Source: Misgurnus anguillicaudatus
Lineage: Eukaryota; Chordata; Actinopteri; Cypriniformes; Cobitidae
Length of the DNA: 64,000 nucleotides
Direction: 5' to 3'
NCBI RefSeq assembly: GCF_027580225.2
Contig: NC_073359.2
Location: 17,554,001 to 17,618,000, forward strand
Positions 1 through 12,061 of the stretch are shown in pieces; position 1 is the stretch's first letter, and each line of letters starts with the position of its first letter. A program made the translations under genes and the position numbers. A model generated the notes under the pieces. That model was given only the letters and a program-made list of their open reading frames with translations. It did not search any database and was not told the origin of the DNA.

Positions 1-166
1 TTGAATTAGCGCATCCTCGGATGAGCAGTCATGAGCCGCCATTGACCATTCGCTGCAAATTTTTGAAAAATTAGGTCAATCAGATTTTGCCTTTTTTGTG
101 ACGTATGTAGTGAGTCTAATTACAATAATGCTACCCCTTAATCAGCACTATCCCACCACGGTACTG

Positions 167-867
167 TAGAGCTGAAGTTTGGGCTTCATTTCTAACATTT
201 TACACGGGCTCGGGCCGGGCTCAGGCTTGCACTCCGGCTTTGTGAGGTAAATAAGCGGTCAAGTTAGCGCAGGACCGCGCTGAATTCATTTACAGTGGAT
301 TTAATGATTTTCCTCATCAAAAACATGTAGCCTAATCTTGGTGAGTAGGTTTTTCAATGTATAACTAAATATGAATCGAGTCTTAAATACATAATTTAGA
401 CAGAGGATATAGACTAATGTTGGCAGTAATGGAGAGAAGTGCCGACGCAAATCCCGCGGAGCCTTTCTCTTAATTTCGTTATTGCCAAATACCCATCTTA
501 ATTCAGAATGTATTATCTTAATTTAATTCGTTAAGAAATAATCATTTTATTGGCCTATTTATAGTGTATTGCATAAGCCTATCTAGAATGAGATGTTACA
601 ATGTTACAGATGACTTATTTTATTTCTTTGTTTCAACTTCCAAGTGGCGTGTAGATTATTAGTCATGAATAAATAATGTTAAAATGTAATGTAATTTCTC
701 ATTCTTGACAAAAGCTGTGTGTTTGCGCACATTTAAATAATGTCGGGCTGTAAACGGGTTCGGGCTTTTAAAAAGCTGTCAATCTAAATGTACGTTCGGG
801 TTCGGGCTGCATTCTGTCGGGCTGCGGACATTTCGGGCCTAACTTTTAAAGCCCGATTACAGCTCTA
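167..867. mobile_element. hAT-type non-autonomous element, perfect 8-bp TSD
   Basis: The ends are inverted (TAGAGCTGAAGTTTGGGC at the left, the complement of GCCCGATTACAGCTCTA at the right). The element is flanked by the exact 8-bp repeat CGGTACTG at 159-166 and 868-875. An 8-bp duplication with a short TAG-type terminus is the hAT signature. The 701-bp interior has no transposase ORF and repeats gc-rich cgggctcggg-like motifs near both ends. It must have been mobilised in trans. Confidence 0.8.
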
Positions 868-1019
868 CGGTACTGCATTTAGTGCAGAGAGAAGTTGACA
901 ATTTCAACAAATCACCATCATGGCAATCAGTGATTGCATTTCATCAGTTCATTTGCATTTAAAAGGACACACCCTAAAAAGGCTAACTTTTGCTCGCACA
1001 TAAAAAGTGGCAATTTTAA

Positions 1020-1747
1020 AGGAACACGCCACATTTTGGGAATTTAGCTTATTCACCGTATCCCCAGAGTTATATAAGTCCATACATACCTTTCTCATCT
1101 CAGTGCGTGCTGTAACTCTGTCTGACGCAGTCCCCGTTAGCTTAGCTTAGCACAAAGACTGGAAGTGAATGGCTCCTGCTAGCATACTGCTCCCAATAAG
1201 TGACAAAATAACGCCAACATTTTCCTATTTATGTGTTGTGATTTGTATAGTCACTGCGTGGACAAATAACGAGGTCATATGAGACACAGCCCTCTTTTAA
1301 CCGTATACATACTTGGAACTATATTCTCAGAAGGCGAAGCACTGCTACTTGGGCGGAGTGATTTGCACAACTCTGACCGAACTCTCTGCTCCTCACCAAG
1401 GGGCTTCTCGTATATTTTAAGTATATGTTCGTCTTCAGAGAATATAGTTCCCAGTATGTATACTGTTAAAAGATGGCTGTGTCTCATATGACTTTGTTAT
1501 TTGTACACGGTGTGACTATACAAATCACAACATATAAATAGAAAAATGTTCGCGTTATTTTGTCACTTATTGGGAGCAGTATTCTAGCTGAAGCCATTCA
1601 CTTTCAGTCTTTGTGCTAAGCTAAGCTAGCGGGGGCTGCGTCAGACAGAGTTACAGCACGCACGGAAATGAGAAAGGTATGTATGGACTTATCTAACTCT
1701 GGGGGATACGGTGAATAAGCTTAATTCCCAAAATGTCGGCCTGTTCC
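1020..1747. mobile_element. TTAA-flanked foldback MITE, family A (copy 1)
   Basis: Long inverted arms start AGGAACACGCCACATTTTGG and end with the complement. TTAA lies on both sides (1016-1019, 1748-1751), which suggests a piggyBac-type target. The arms include the palindromic gctagcttagcttagcac segment. The same family recurs at 4383-5133. The small ORFs in the middle exist on both strands because the element is palindromic; they are not genes. Confidence 0.75.
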
Positions 1748-1751
1748 TTAA

Positions 1752-3860
1752 CATGTTATAATAAATTATTTATATGGTATTTGAGCTTAAAACTCACATA
1801 TGCACTCTGGGGACACAAAAGACTTATTTTACATCTTAAACTCTTATAATATGACCTTTTTAATAACTAATCAAATAATGCAGTTGAGTAAAATATTGAA
1901 AATGTAATTATTTAACTATAAATAATCAACAAATATAGTTGATTTATGATTATTTTAATATTTGTTGATTATTGTTAAAATTATTTTAAAAAATCAACTA
2001 ATGTAGTTGATTTTTTTTGTGTGTGTAGTGTGTATTTGTGTGTATTGTGTTGTATAGAAACATTAAAAACATCAAACTCTACCGATATCATTGCAGTCAC
2101 CCTTTTTGTGGCACACGGAGATGATGTCTGTAGAGTGTAAAATTTTAAATGTCATAGCAGCACCAGTTATTTTAATAACTTGGCATGTACCGTAGGTCAG
2201 ATATTGGGCATAATATATTCTTTGGTGTTTTTGCAGAAATGCATGAGCTGAATCGTGTCTGAATCTTGAAGTTTTGTCTATGCAGTGGGGTGGCACTGGG
2301 TTTTCTTTTTGGTATGAATAAGGGAATAATTCATCTTGACTGCAAAGAGATAACATTTCATAATGCCGTGGGAGCACATGATGTGTATGCCTGTAATGAA
2401 GTGCTGTTAGAAGTCGTGGAGCCCAGCGTCACGCTGAACGTCAGCTATGTTAGCCGTTATGACTTTGATGTTTTGCACATCCGTGGAACCGAATTGTCAT
2501 TTGTCTCCACGTGCCAGGCTGCTGTCAGCTGGAAACGACCTATTAAACAGACAGTAAAACGTGTCAAGTGGAGCGCCCTTATTTTTATGCGCTCACTCTC
2601 TTTTATTTGAACATTCAAGGTATGAAGTACGAGCAGCATTGGTTTGGCTCACTTCATGCAAAATAGGTTTAAGAATAGCTTTCAGTCAGTTCATGATCCA
2701 CAACAATGTAGCATTACCAAACATTTGCTATTAAGTTAGCTAGATGCTATTCTTTGACGGCACGACTACGTACCATCCGAAGTTTATTTGCAAACCGGTT
2801 GATGTATGTTGTACAGAAAAGTTGAACAAGCTTTGCTAACCTAAAGCACAACTAGACTAGCTAGATGCTAACTTAAATGGTGACTACTGTTAGCATTTGC
2901 TACAGTAACATGATAATCCTGGTTAACCTAACTGAATACAAATCACCATCTTGAAGAACAAAGAAAAGTTGATTTGCTCTTTATATAAATTTGCTCTATG
3001 GGACAATGACGCAGCGTGCTAGCCGAGAATAACATTTTTCATGCAATTCGAAAAGCCTCTTAACTTCGCACTCCAAAGCAGTGTCAAGTGTCTGCTTTGC
3101 TTCGCCTATTTTAAACGGATGATCTGTGTATTTTGCCGCAGTTGGCTCTCCAAGAGCATTTTATCTTCTGCTGATGTTCGGCTTTATCAGTGAATGTGCG
3201 CATGACTGATTCTCCACACCGCCTTTATCTGCAACCTCAGCTTATTTCCACCTCACAGCATTATTTAAGAGATGTCAAGGCTTGTTTTCTCGTTTCATAT
3301 CGTGTTACCACTAAAGAACGTGCTAGCATGTTTACGTGACAACATGGCTTAGCTTTCCTGTTTACGAAATTCAAGAGCTCCAGCCATGTGGTCTGTTTGC
3401 TCCATAAAATTATAAATCAACATCCATGTTTCTCCTGTCAAAAAAAAAATCGATATATATGGTAATCCACACACCCACTTTAAGTAGGGTGGTCCGCATA
3501 CCCTTTTTGTTTTTGGTCAATAAGAATGTTGCAGTCTTGCGGGGTGGAAAAAAAGACATTTACACGTGGCTTTGTGGACATCATTGACCCCTCCCGCCAG
3601 GCTAGGGAATGTGTGTCAAGTGCATTCTTTGCAGTTTTCAGTGACCAGCTTGCCTTGAGGTAAATTTAAATAAAGAACATTTTTGAGAGACTTTGAGAGG
3701 ACGAGACGTTTTTTAACTATCAGGGTTGAGCGCTTTTAAAACTTGAGAGTTGCTACTATATTCATATAAAATGAGATTACAAAAAGGATGCAGAGTTATA
3801 AAATTAATCTAATGCAATTCATAAAACTCACAGCATATATTTATATAGAAAGTGTATAGA
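1752..3860. other. Undefined intergenic/intronic DNA
   Basis: No gene is recognised here. An AT-rich patch at about 1905-2020 repeats the palindromic words aatcaac/gttgatt. An open frame of 114 codons at 2266-2610 (+) has no recognisable domain and no splice context. A short homopolymer/ATATAT tract lies near 3440-3460. The rest looks like single-copy or ancient repeat DNA. Confidence 0.4.
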
Positions 3861-3866
3861 TTTTAA

Positions 3867-3980
3867 GTAAGGGGTATAGGCAGCTGGTCGTTATCGCAGA
3901 AATAAGGCCCAACAGTGTGATCAGGACCTGACGCAAAGTGGAGGTTTTGTGATAACAACTGGCTGCCTGTACATATCGCG
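3867..3980. repeat. Fragment with inverted gcagctggtcgttatc motif
   Basis: The words ggcagctggtcgttatcgc (about 3880) and gataacaactggctgcc (about 3950) are imperfect inverted complements around a 45-nt spacer. This is the pattern of a terminal piece of a teleost DNA element. No target duplication is visible, so the boundaries are approximate. Confidence 0.35.
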
Positions 3981-4382
3981 CTTATTACATGGAAATGACC
4001 TCATAAGTAAGGTAAGGAACATTAAATATTGAGACGGATAATAAAGACTCGGTCTTAGACCACAGTGGGAGGAGAAGGACTCGTAATGTCAGATCAAGTA
4101 CTTGAGACCAACGCATTTTTTATGTTTGTATAAAAAACCACATAACAATAATAATAAAATGCAATGTTGATGGGCATTATTTGAATATAACATCCCACGG
4201 TGCAATGCAACGATACTGCGATCAGAGCCGTTTATTTATCTCTAGAAAATTAGGCAGAAGATGATGCATGTGGTATTTTTAATGATAGTAAAAGCATAGT
4301 CTATATTAAGACATTAAGACTGCTCCTCAATTTAGCTTAGTCTGTAGGCCTATCTTTTGATTATTAACCGGGGTGATATTAA

Positions 4383-5133
4383 AGGAACACGCCCACATTT
4401 TGGGAATTTAGCTTATTCATCGTATCCCCCAGAGTTAGATAAGTCCATACATACCTCTCTCATCTCCGTGCGTGCTGTAACTCTGTCTGACGCAGCCCCC
4501 GCTAGCTTAGCTTAGCACAAAGACTGGAAGTGGGTGGCTTTAGCTAGCATACTGCTCCCAATAAGTGACAAAATAACGCGATCATTTTCCTATTTATGTG
4601 TTGTGATTTGTATAGTCAAACCGTGTACAAATAACAAGGTGATATGAGACACAGCGATCTTTTGGCAGTGTACATGCTGAGAACTGTGTTCTCTGGAGAC
4701 GGGGCACTGCCGCATGGGTGGAGTGATCTGCTCGCAGCACACGAGAAGCCCCTGGTGAGGAGCAGAGAGTTCGGTCAGAATTGTGCGGGTCGCTCCGCCC
4801 ATGCGGCGGTGCTTCGTCTTCGGAGAGTGTGGTTCTCAGTGTGTATGCTGTTGGAGGATCGCTGTGTCTCGTGTCACCTTGTTGTTTGTGCACGGTTTGA
4901 CTGTACAGATCACAACACACAAATAGGAAAATGATCGCGTTATTTTGTCACTTATTGGGAGCAGTATGCTAGCTAAAGCCACCCACTTCCAGTCTTTGTG
5001 CTAAGCTAAGCTAGCGGGGGCTGCGTCAGACAGAGTTACAGCACGCACGGAGATGAGAGAGGTATGTATGGACTTATCTAACTCTGGGGGATACGGTGAA
5101 TAAGCTAAATTCCCAAAATGTGGGCGTGTTCCT
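4383..5133. mobile_element. TTAA-flanked foldback MITE, family A (copy 2)
   Basis: The termini are exactly symmetrical: TTAA then AGGAACACGCCCACATTTTG at the left, and CAAAATGTGGGCGTGTTCCT then TTAA at the right. The TTAA sites are at 4379-4382 and 5134-5137. The arms are roughly 300 nt. The centre (about 4640-4900) differs from copy 1 but is also quasi-palindromic, so both strands show open frames that are artefacts. Confidence 0.8.
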
Positions 5134-5164
5134 TTAAATCATAAACATGACAACTGATATGTTT

Positions 5165-5371
5165 TTATTTTCTTGGTCTCGACTTGGTCTCGACTCCTAA
5201 AGGACTCCAAGTCTTTGAGGAAGCAAGACCTGCTTCCTCAAAGACTCGGTCTTGACTCAGACTCGACTGTATTTGAAAACCAACGGACTCGGCCTCGACT
5301 CGGCTCGACCCTTCAAAGATTCGGTCTTGACTCGGACTCGGCATAGGTGGTCTCGTCCCCATCACTACTAT
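5165..5371. repeat. Teleost 'gactcggtcttgactc' repeat, right part
   Basis: The words ctcgact, gactcggtctt and the terminus cccatcactac recur many times, a pattern common in fish DNA-element tails. A related piece (aagactcggtcttagacc) lies at about 4046-4064. The family-A foldback at 4383-5133 therefore seems to have landed inside this older repeat. Confidence 0.5.
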
Positions 5372-5422
5372 TTGGTTTAATAATTTGTAAATATAATGTC
5401 ATATGTTATCTTTAAATATTAA

Positions 5423-5807
5423 AGGGACACTCCACTTTTTTTGAAAATAGGCTCATTTTCCAGCTCCCCTAAAGTTAAACATTTGGTTTTTACCGTTTTG
5501 GAATCCATTCAGCCAATCTCCAGGTCTGGCGGTACCACTTTTAGCATAGCTTAGCATAATCCATTGAATTTAATTAGACCATTAGCATAGCTAAAAAATA
5601 ACCGAAGAGTTTTGATATTTTTCCTATTCTAGGCCGATATGGCTAGGAACTATACTCTCATTCCGGCGTAATAATCAAGGACTTTACTGCCGTACCATGT
5701 GTGCATCGAGAAATCGGTTGAGTGGGTTCCCAAATGGTAAAAATCAAATGTTTAACTCTAGGGCAGCTGGAAAATGAGCCTATTTTCAAAAAAAGTGTAG
5801 TGTCCCT
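5423..5807. mobile_element. TTAA-flanked foldback MITE, family B
   Basis: TTAA (5419-5422) is followed by AGGGACACTCCACTTTTTTT. The right end mirrors it (AAAAAAAGTGTAGTGTCCCT) and is followed by TTAA (5808-5811). The arms carry the tagcatagcttagcat and aaatgtttaactcta words that recur at 43024-43825 and, as one arm only, inside 41727-42311. Confidence 0.75.
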
Positions 5808-5811
5808 TTAA

Positions 5812-7370
5812 ACTGTACCTGTCAAATGATTTGCAGCATTCGGGTTACCGTGTGTTATTAGTTTTGAATATCTGGGAGGAACAAACCTGCAAATGTCACG
5901 ACTGGTCAATCAGAATTGAGCATTCCAATGAGCCGTGTAATATCTTGTTTAATATGTTATAATATACATGCACACAGCGTATTTGCATAAATATAAAAAA
6001 TTGTGATGCAAATGTTTTTAGTCATATTTAATTATTGAACATGCCAAAATGTGATTCTTAACATCGTTTGTACTGTAGTTCTTCACATGGTTTCTTTCTG
6101 TTTGTTTTTAATTAGCTTATGGGATCTTGTGGGATTTATCATGGTTCTTGTCCTGATGCTTCTGGAGGCTCGGTATGTCTCATGCAACCCTTCAGACACT
6201 GATGGTGCAAATTTGATGCCGCTCTTGTGTTAAAGAGACGTGTGTGGTCAACATGTGGGTCTAAGTGACACTGCAAATTTTAGTCACTTCTGCCTCTCTG
6301 CCTAATGGTGATTTCACAGCAGAACGTCACTTTGTATTACAGTACTGCATGATGCTCCTCAGGCAAATGGTAGCATGTTAAAACATGCAATGCTGCATAC
6401 TCAATCAAACAGGGTGACAGCAAATGCACTTCCCTACTGAAAATATCAGCTTAGGCTAACATTACTTTCTGTAGTGGCTTTTTCTAGACAAACCAAATCG
6501 TATTTTTTATTTGTAGCATTTGTATTTGGAAAGCGTTCCCAACATTGATCGAACTTACATTATCTTCTTTGCACCACATATAATTAAGGTTAATTACCAC
6601 ACAGTGCCCCCTAGTGACTGGTTTTGCCCAACACATTGTCAGGTCACCATTTGCAAGAACCCACTTAACACAGTGCAAGATTAGCATTATGGCAGGCAGA
6701 AAAACGTGACATAATTTTTCTGCCTCAATGTTCTCTGGCCACTTCACCGTCCTGAAACCAATTTACCAGGGTTTAACACGCAGCCCCTTGGAGAACACAC
6801 ACGTGTCAAGGTGACCTCCTCTAAGTGCCTTGGGAAGACCCTTGCCTCCAGCACACTGAGTGTCCCATCACAAGCTGGTTTTCTCTCTGTAATGCAGATG
6901 GTAACGCTTAAGAGCTCGGACACCTCCAGCAGGTGCCCTGTTTTTGTTGTCCTTAGCAAAGGTTTGCTGCTTCAAACGAAGCGTGACACATTCCAGTGCT
7001 TCAAGATCTCGGAAAAGGTCACGCTTTTCCTGAGAAAGACGACAAAGGATGTTTTTCTTCAGCTGCTCCACAGTTCCTCAGTCTCTAACGGTTTTTTCAC
7101 AGCTGCCACTCAAAGGAGTCTGAGAGGTTTTAATGCCTGTCTTGAGGTGTTGGTGGGATGTTTCAAAGATACTGCACATCTAAGGATGCCTGTGGCCATC
7201 GGGTGCAGCAATAGCATTGCAATTTGTGCACTGTTATGTTGATATTTATTTTATTTTTTTCTGGGAGAGTGCTTTCAACACGTTCTTTTCATACCTTGTG
7301 GACCATGAGTTTGTTGGCATTTGTAAAATCATTGTGAATTAGCCTTTAGGCCTTTAGAGAAGCTATAGCT
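5812..7370. other. Undefined DNA with one weak minus-strand ORF
   Basis: Nothing is recognised with confidence. On the minus strand at 6868-7071 a 67-codon frame reads like ordinary charged helical protein (EKRDLFRDLEALECV). It overlaps another minus frame (6744-6959) out of register. This could be a decayed coding fragment or chance. No splice sites were found that join it to anything. Confidence 0.35.
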
Positions 7371-7723
7371 TAAGGGGGCGTGCACACCAAAGCTTTTAAA
7401 CGTGGCTGAAAATGCCAGACGGACTCCGACTGCCTTTTTTCAGCTGATTGCTTTGGTTGCTGTGGTACTTCTGCTTTGTTTATCAGTCGCTGTACGATAC
7501 GCCAGTTGATTGTTTTGATATTTGGGCCCAATCCCATTTCTCTATACCAATTGGGCCTTACTCTCACGTGAACTTGCAAAACTAAGGGGAAAGGGGGAAG
7601 ACAGAGAAATGGGATTGGGCGTTGGACCGCCATGTGAGAACTGACATGGATGAACTGAGCTTTTCACTAGGGGTGCACCTATATATCGTCTGATGATGCT
7701 TGCTATGCTTCTCAAAGAATTAA

Positions 7724-8580
7724 AGGAATATTCCATTTTTTTAAAAGAAAAATCCAGATAATTTACTCACCACCATGTCTTTCTTTGTTCAGTCGAGAAG
7801 AAATTATGTTTTTTGAGGAAAACATTCCAGGATTTTTCTCATTTTAATGGACTTTAATAGAGCCCAACATTTAATACTTATCTCAACACTTAACAGTTTT
7901 TTTTACGGAGTTTCAAAGGACTCTAAACGATCCCAAACGAGGCACAAGGGTCTTATCTAGCGAACCGATTGTCATTTTTGACAAGAAAAATAAAAAATAT
8001 GCTCTTTTAAACCACAACTTCTCGTCTAGATCCGGTCGTGATGCGTCAACGTGACCTCACGCAATACGTCATCACGTGAAGAGGTCACAGAGGACGAATG
8101 CGAAACTACACCCCAGTGTTTACAAGTGTTGGAGAAAGAGGACCGTTCCTATGTTGTTGTATGTCGAATGATAATAATTAATGTCTTTGTGTCAGTTTAT
8201 TGTTTACAATGGTCCGCAAATGTGCGTTTCATATATGTAACACGTGACCTCCCTACGTCACTACGCATTTACGTTAGGTCACGCAGGACAAGAAGTTGTG
8301 TTTTAAAAAGTGCATATATTTTATTTTTCTTGTCAAAAATGACAATCGTTTTGCTAGATAAGACCCTTGTGGCTCATTTGGGATCGTTTATAGTCCTTTG
8401 AAACTCTGTTGAAAAAAACTGTTAAGTGTTGAGCTAAGTATTAAATGAGAAAAATCCTGCAATGTTTTCCTAAAAAAAAAACATTTTCTTCACGACTGAA
8501 CAAAGAAAGACATCAACATTTTGGATGACATGGTGGTGAGTAAATTATCTGGATTTTTTTTAAGAAAATGGACTATTCCT
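7724..8580. mobile_element. TTAA-flanked foldback MITE, family C
   Basis: TTAA at 7720-7723 and 8581-8584 bracket inverted ends AGGAATATTCCATTTTTTT and AAAATGGACTATTCCT. The arms share tctttctttgttcag, gataagaccctt and gacaatcg words in opposite orientation. A diverged relative lies at 43846-44363. The open frame at 8051-8401 is inside the palindrome and is not a gene. Confidence 0.75.
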
Positions 8581-8997
8581 TTAACATCCACTACATTCAA
8601 AAGCCAGAGGGTGCTCTTGTGCAGAAACTCAATATGCGTTGCAGACGAAGAACCATACACACGTAGCTATAAGACGCAGCTCCAGGAAATGGCTTAAGGA
8701 TATATTTATATTGTTGTTCTTCAAACCTTTTCAGGTATTTTCATTAAAATAATAAAGAATATGTATAATGATTGTGTTTGACGAGCGTTGCTTATTTAAA
8801 TGCATGTTATAAACGAGTCAAACTAACAGTGATTTCAGATCGATAAGGACTTACTGATCAAAAGCCGTAGTACATGAAATAGCTGTGAATAATATCATCT
8901 GTGCGATTTAGTATAGTTATTTGCCATGTATTATTTGTGTATATTGGCATTTATCGGTGCACTCCTATTTTTTCACTCAAACTTGAATATTCTGCGA

Positions 8998-9483
8998 CAG
9001 TGTGGGGGTTAACGAATTACAAGTAACGTGCATTACGTAATAATATTACTTTTCTGAAGTAACGAGTAAAGTAACACATTACTTTATAAATGTACACGTT
9101 AATATTTTAGTTACTTTTTTAAAAAAGTAATGCGAGTTACTTTTCAGTTTAATTAATCCAATTTAAAAATAAAGTTATGTACTGAATTAAACTTGAACAT
9201 ATTTACATAGAATTGTGCGCCTGTGCACCTGAGCGGGAATAGTTTGAGTCAGAAACGATGATGGCAGGCCAGAACTTGACATTTTTGGGATCATAAAAAC
9301 ACCTGCGAGGCCTGAATGAGATCAAGCCTCAGTCAAGTAAGAAAAAGTAACGCAAAAGTAACTTAAAAGTAACGTAAGCATTTCTTCCATGAAAAGTAAC
9401 TAATTAACGCAATTAGTAACTTTTTTGGGGAGTAACTTAAAATTGAAATGCATTACTTTTAAAAGTAACTTTCCCCAACACTG
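8998..9483. mobile_element. hAT-type MITE 'CAGTGTTGGGG' family, copy 1
   Basis: The inverted termini are CAGTGTGGGGGTTAACG and CTTTCCCCAACACTG. The body is built from repeated aaagtaac/gttactttt words. Flanks ttctgcga (8990-8997) and ttcggcga (9484-9491) match at 7 of 8 positions. The same family is at 23671-24867 and 56675-59382. It is inserted in the 7374-9630 element. Confidence 0.75.
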
Positions 9484-9636
9484 TTCGGCGAGAGTTGAAA
9501 AAGATTCAACTTTCAGCGCGGAAAAAAAACACCTGCTGCTGGCTTTAATGAAAAATGCAGCACTTCCATTGGAAACAATTGAAAACTTACGCCGACCGCT
9601 GGTGTAAAAGCTTTGGTGTGCACGCCCCCTAAATGT

Positions 9637-9930
9637 CTTAAAGGAACAGTTTACCCCAAAAAGCCATTTATGCTAATAAATTATTTTAGTTTGATGCTCT
9701 TTATACATATGGCAAAACCTACAGTGAGCAAAAAAATAATAATTTACGTGATGTATTTTGTTTATAAACACTTTGCAATAGCTTTGAGTGATAAAAAAAC
9801 TGTATAGTCCAATAATCATTCCCTGTGCTGTGGATATGATTGCATTTGTTCATGTATATTTTTGTGGTCACTATGCATGATTGCTCTTAAAAAAATGTGC
9901 ATTCTATTTTTGGATGAACTGTTTCTGTAA
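9637..9930. repeat. Degenerate TTAA/AGGAACAGTTTACCC foldback remnant
   Basis: The left end TTAAAGGAACAGTTTACCCC is typical of the fish TTAA foldbacks. The presumed right end ggatgaactgtttct (about 9913-9927) is a decayed complement without a clean TTAA. Old copy, boundaries approximate. Confidence 0.4.
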
Positions 9931-10528
9931 TGCAGTACCCTATCAAAGGTAGAGAACTGCACAAGCCTTGTATAAAAAACATTTTTTCCCCCAAAATGCT
10001 AAAGTACCGGAATAGAGATGATAAACAAAACTGTGACACAGTACCATTCTATTATTCTCTCTCTCTCTCTCTCCCACTTCCTCTCTCCCATACAACACAG
10101 ATAAATGTTTTATAGGAGACTTGAATGTCAACATTCTCCTGATTGAAAGACCTTGAACGAAAACATATAAAAAATACAAAACCAGGACAGAAGATAAAAG
10201 CGTTGAGCGTATAGTCTGATTAAAAGGGTCATGTCTGTTTAAAGGATATTATTTAAACCCTAACGCAAAGAGTTTTCAGTGAGCTACTGGATTTTGAAGT
10301 GAACTATAAAACACTGACCAGGATAAAAAGATAAATACTTATAAATCTTTTGCAATATGGTTCCAGAAACTCCTTTAGATATCATCCTAAGAATGCCGAA
10401 AGGATTTCTTTTTTTGATTCATTTTCAGCTTGTTTGCACTTTTGAGACGGTCCCTAAATTTTCAGTAAGCAGGCAGTGTGAGTTTTGAAGCCGTATAGCC
10501 GTAGTGGATTGTAGAAGAGAAGCCTGTC
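9931..10528. other. Undefined DNA, short CT tract
   Basis: A short (CT)n tract lies at about 10056-10072. Otherwise no repeat or coding signal was recognised before the large microsatellite. Confidence 0.35.
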
Positions 10529-10555
10529 TCTCGCTCTCCCTCCCTCTCTCTCTCT

Positions 10556-10638
<83 letters not shown>
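10529..10638. repeat. Compound (CT)n-(CA)n microsatellite
   Basis: A pyrimidine run of CT units (interrupted up to 10560, pure to about 10598) passes directly into about 20 CA units ending at 10638. The apparent open frames through it on both strands are repeat translations. It sits about 165 bp before the candidate exon at 10802. Confidence 0.95.
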
Positions 10639-10640
<2 letters not shown>

Positions 10641-10801
10641 TTGCAGGGAGCCAAGGCAGAAGTATACGACTCACCTAGCCTCACACACACTTGTCCATGA
10701 AGCCACAAGAATCCCTCCTGTCAGTGGGACAATGTGTACGGTGAACCTGATGACTGCTGGCTGCTGACTATAGATAACAAAGACAGCTTCTCTTCCCACA
10801 G

Positions 10802-11016
10802 AGCCACAACTCTTCGGCAGCCGCCACCAAAGGAAGAGGGACGATTCTTTCAGATCCCTGGAACCTGATGCCGCAGCCGGAAGCGTCTGCAGGCTTAATT
10901 GAGCGACTCAATCCGAGCAGCTGTGCGCAGCCCACACGCAAAAGCTGAATAGGAAAGCCAGTACCGAGGATACACGTGCCGATGTGGACGTACCACCTGT
11001 CAAGTTCTAGACCTGG
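10802..11016 (+). other. Candidate non-coding exon (possible lingo3 5' leader exon)
   Basis: A strong 3' splice site precedes the segment (pyrimidine-rich cttctcttcccacag ending at 10801, with a ctgac branch-like word near 10772). A good donor follows (acctgg|gtgagc, GT at 11017). The 215 nt are moderately GC-rich and share no words with the surrounding repeats. A 26-codon upstream-type ORF begins at ATG 10868 and stops at 10946-10948. Another ATG at 10982 runs open into the donor. If joined to the acceptor at 59916 it meets a stop within a few codons, so no N-terminal extension of LINGO3 results. LINGO genes generally have non-coding 5' exons far upstream, which makes this plausible. It could equally belong to an unseen transcript. 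Confidence 0.45.
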
Positions 11017-12060
11017 GTGAGCAGTTGCATCCTCTCTAAATGAGTGCTTAAGAAATTGATGTAATTAATGGGACTTAAATTTAAGGGCTGAATTTGGGTT
11101 GTTTTAACGTATAGTTGGGTCAAATATGAATTTAAATCTTTATTAAACCAAACATTTGGGGGTGTCCATATTTTACCCAACCATAGGCTGAGAAACAATT
11201 CAGCATTTTTTTTTTTAATTCTGGGTGCCCCAATGGAAAAGCTGTATGTCAGTATAGACCTTCAACTGCATGTGATTTGTATTTAGTTTCTACTGTAGGT
11301 CAAAAAAAGTCTTATTTTTCAATGTGCATATACAGTATTTTTCAATATATCCAGTTGTGTCTATCTAATGCAACAGTGCTGTCTTGGCTTACCAATATAA
11401 GCTTAATTACCTCTGCAGTATCTTTCGCATGCAAATAATTATCCTCATAATTTAACTATGTCTGGCTCCCCTACTGTAGGTGCCCTCTAAATGATCATTT
11501 TAAAGAAATAGTTACTCCAAAATGAGATTTCAGTCATACAGTCTTTCGCTGTTGTTGTGTCTTTCCAGCCTGATCTCACGGGAATTAAGTGTTTTATAAG
11601 GTGACTAATTTTATATGTTTTTATACATTGTGAATTGTAAAATAAAAAAATAAAAAAGCAGTAATAAAGCCCCACACCTAAACCTAATGTAATTGGGGCA
11701 AAAGCAGATGAAACTGAAACGGATTAATGAGATCATAGTAAAATGAATAAGAATTGCTGTGAGATTTGTGTTGGTCTATCCACACTTATATGCTTGTTAT
11801 TTAATGTGAAACATAAAAAAAATGTAAAAATTAATTTTAATTTCTATTTCTATATTTTTAGGTCCAAAACCAATAAACACAATATTAATAGTTTATGCTA
11901 CTAATCATACTCCATAGTTCATCTCACGCATTATATTTATATATATTTATATTTATGTATTTATATTTATGTTTTTTGAAGCCAAGCATTTGTTTGTGTG
12001 GGGAACAGACTGAAATTAAAGTTATTCGCAAAAAAAATTAAAAAAAAAATTTTGGGCCAG
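11017..12060. repeat. Old repeat fragments
   Basis: At about 11565-11700 the string cagcctgatctcacggg and the following ccccacacctaaacctaa match the layout of repeats at 14346-14530 and 23610/25127-25260, a widespread cypriniform family. At 11505 a ttaaagaaatagttactcc word is an old TTAA-foldback end. The remainder is AT-rich and undefined. Confidence 0.45.
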
Positions 12061-12061
12061 T

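Larger units (their letters stand above)
7374..9630. mobile_element. Composite element with GGGGGCGTGCACACC termini
   Basis: The left end AGGGGGCGTGCACACCAAAG and the right end CTTTGGTGTGCACGCCCCCT are inverted copies. A related right arm occurs inside 25984-26705 (about 26440-26515). Two younger insertions sit inside this element: a TTAA foldback (7724-8580) and a hAT MITE (8998-9483). No coding sequence is left. The class is uncertain because no clear target duplication is seen. Confidence 0.65.

Noticed and set aside
2266..2610. 114-codon plus-strand ORF
   Set aside because: No recognisable domain or start context, and an overlapping frame on the other strand. Not enough to call a gene.
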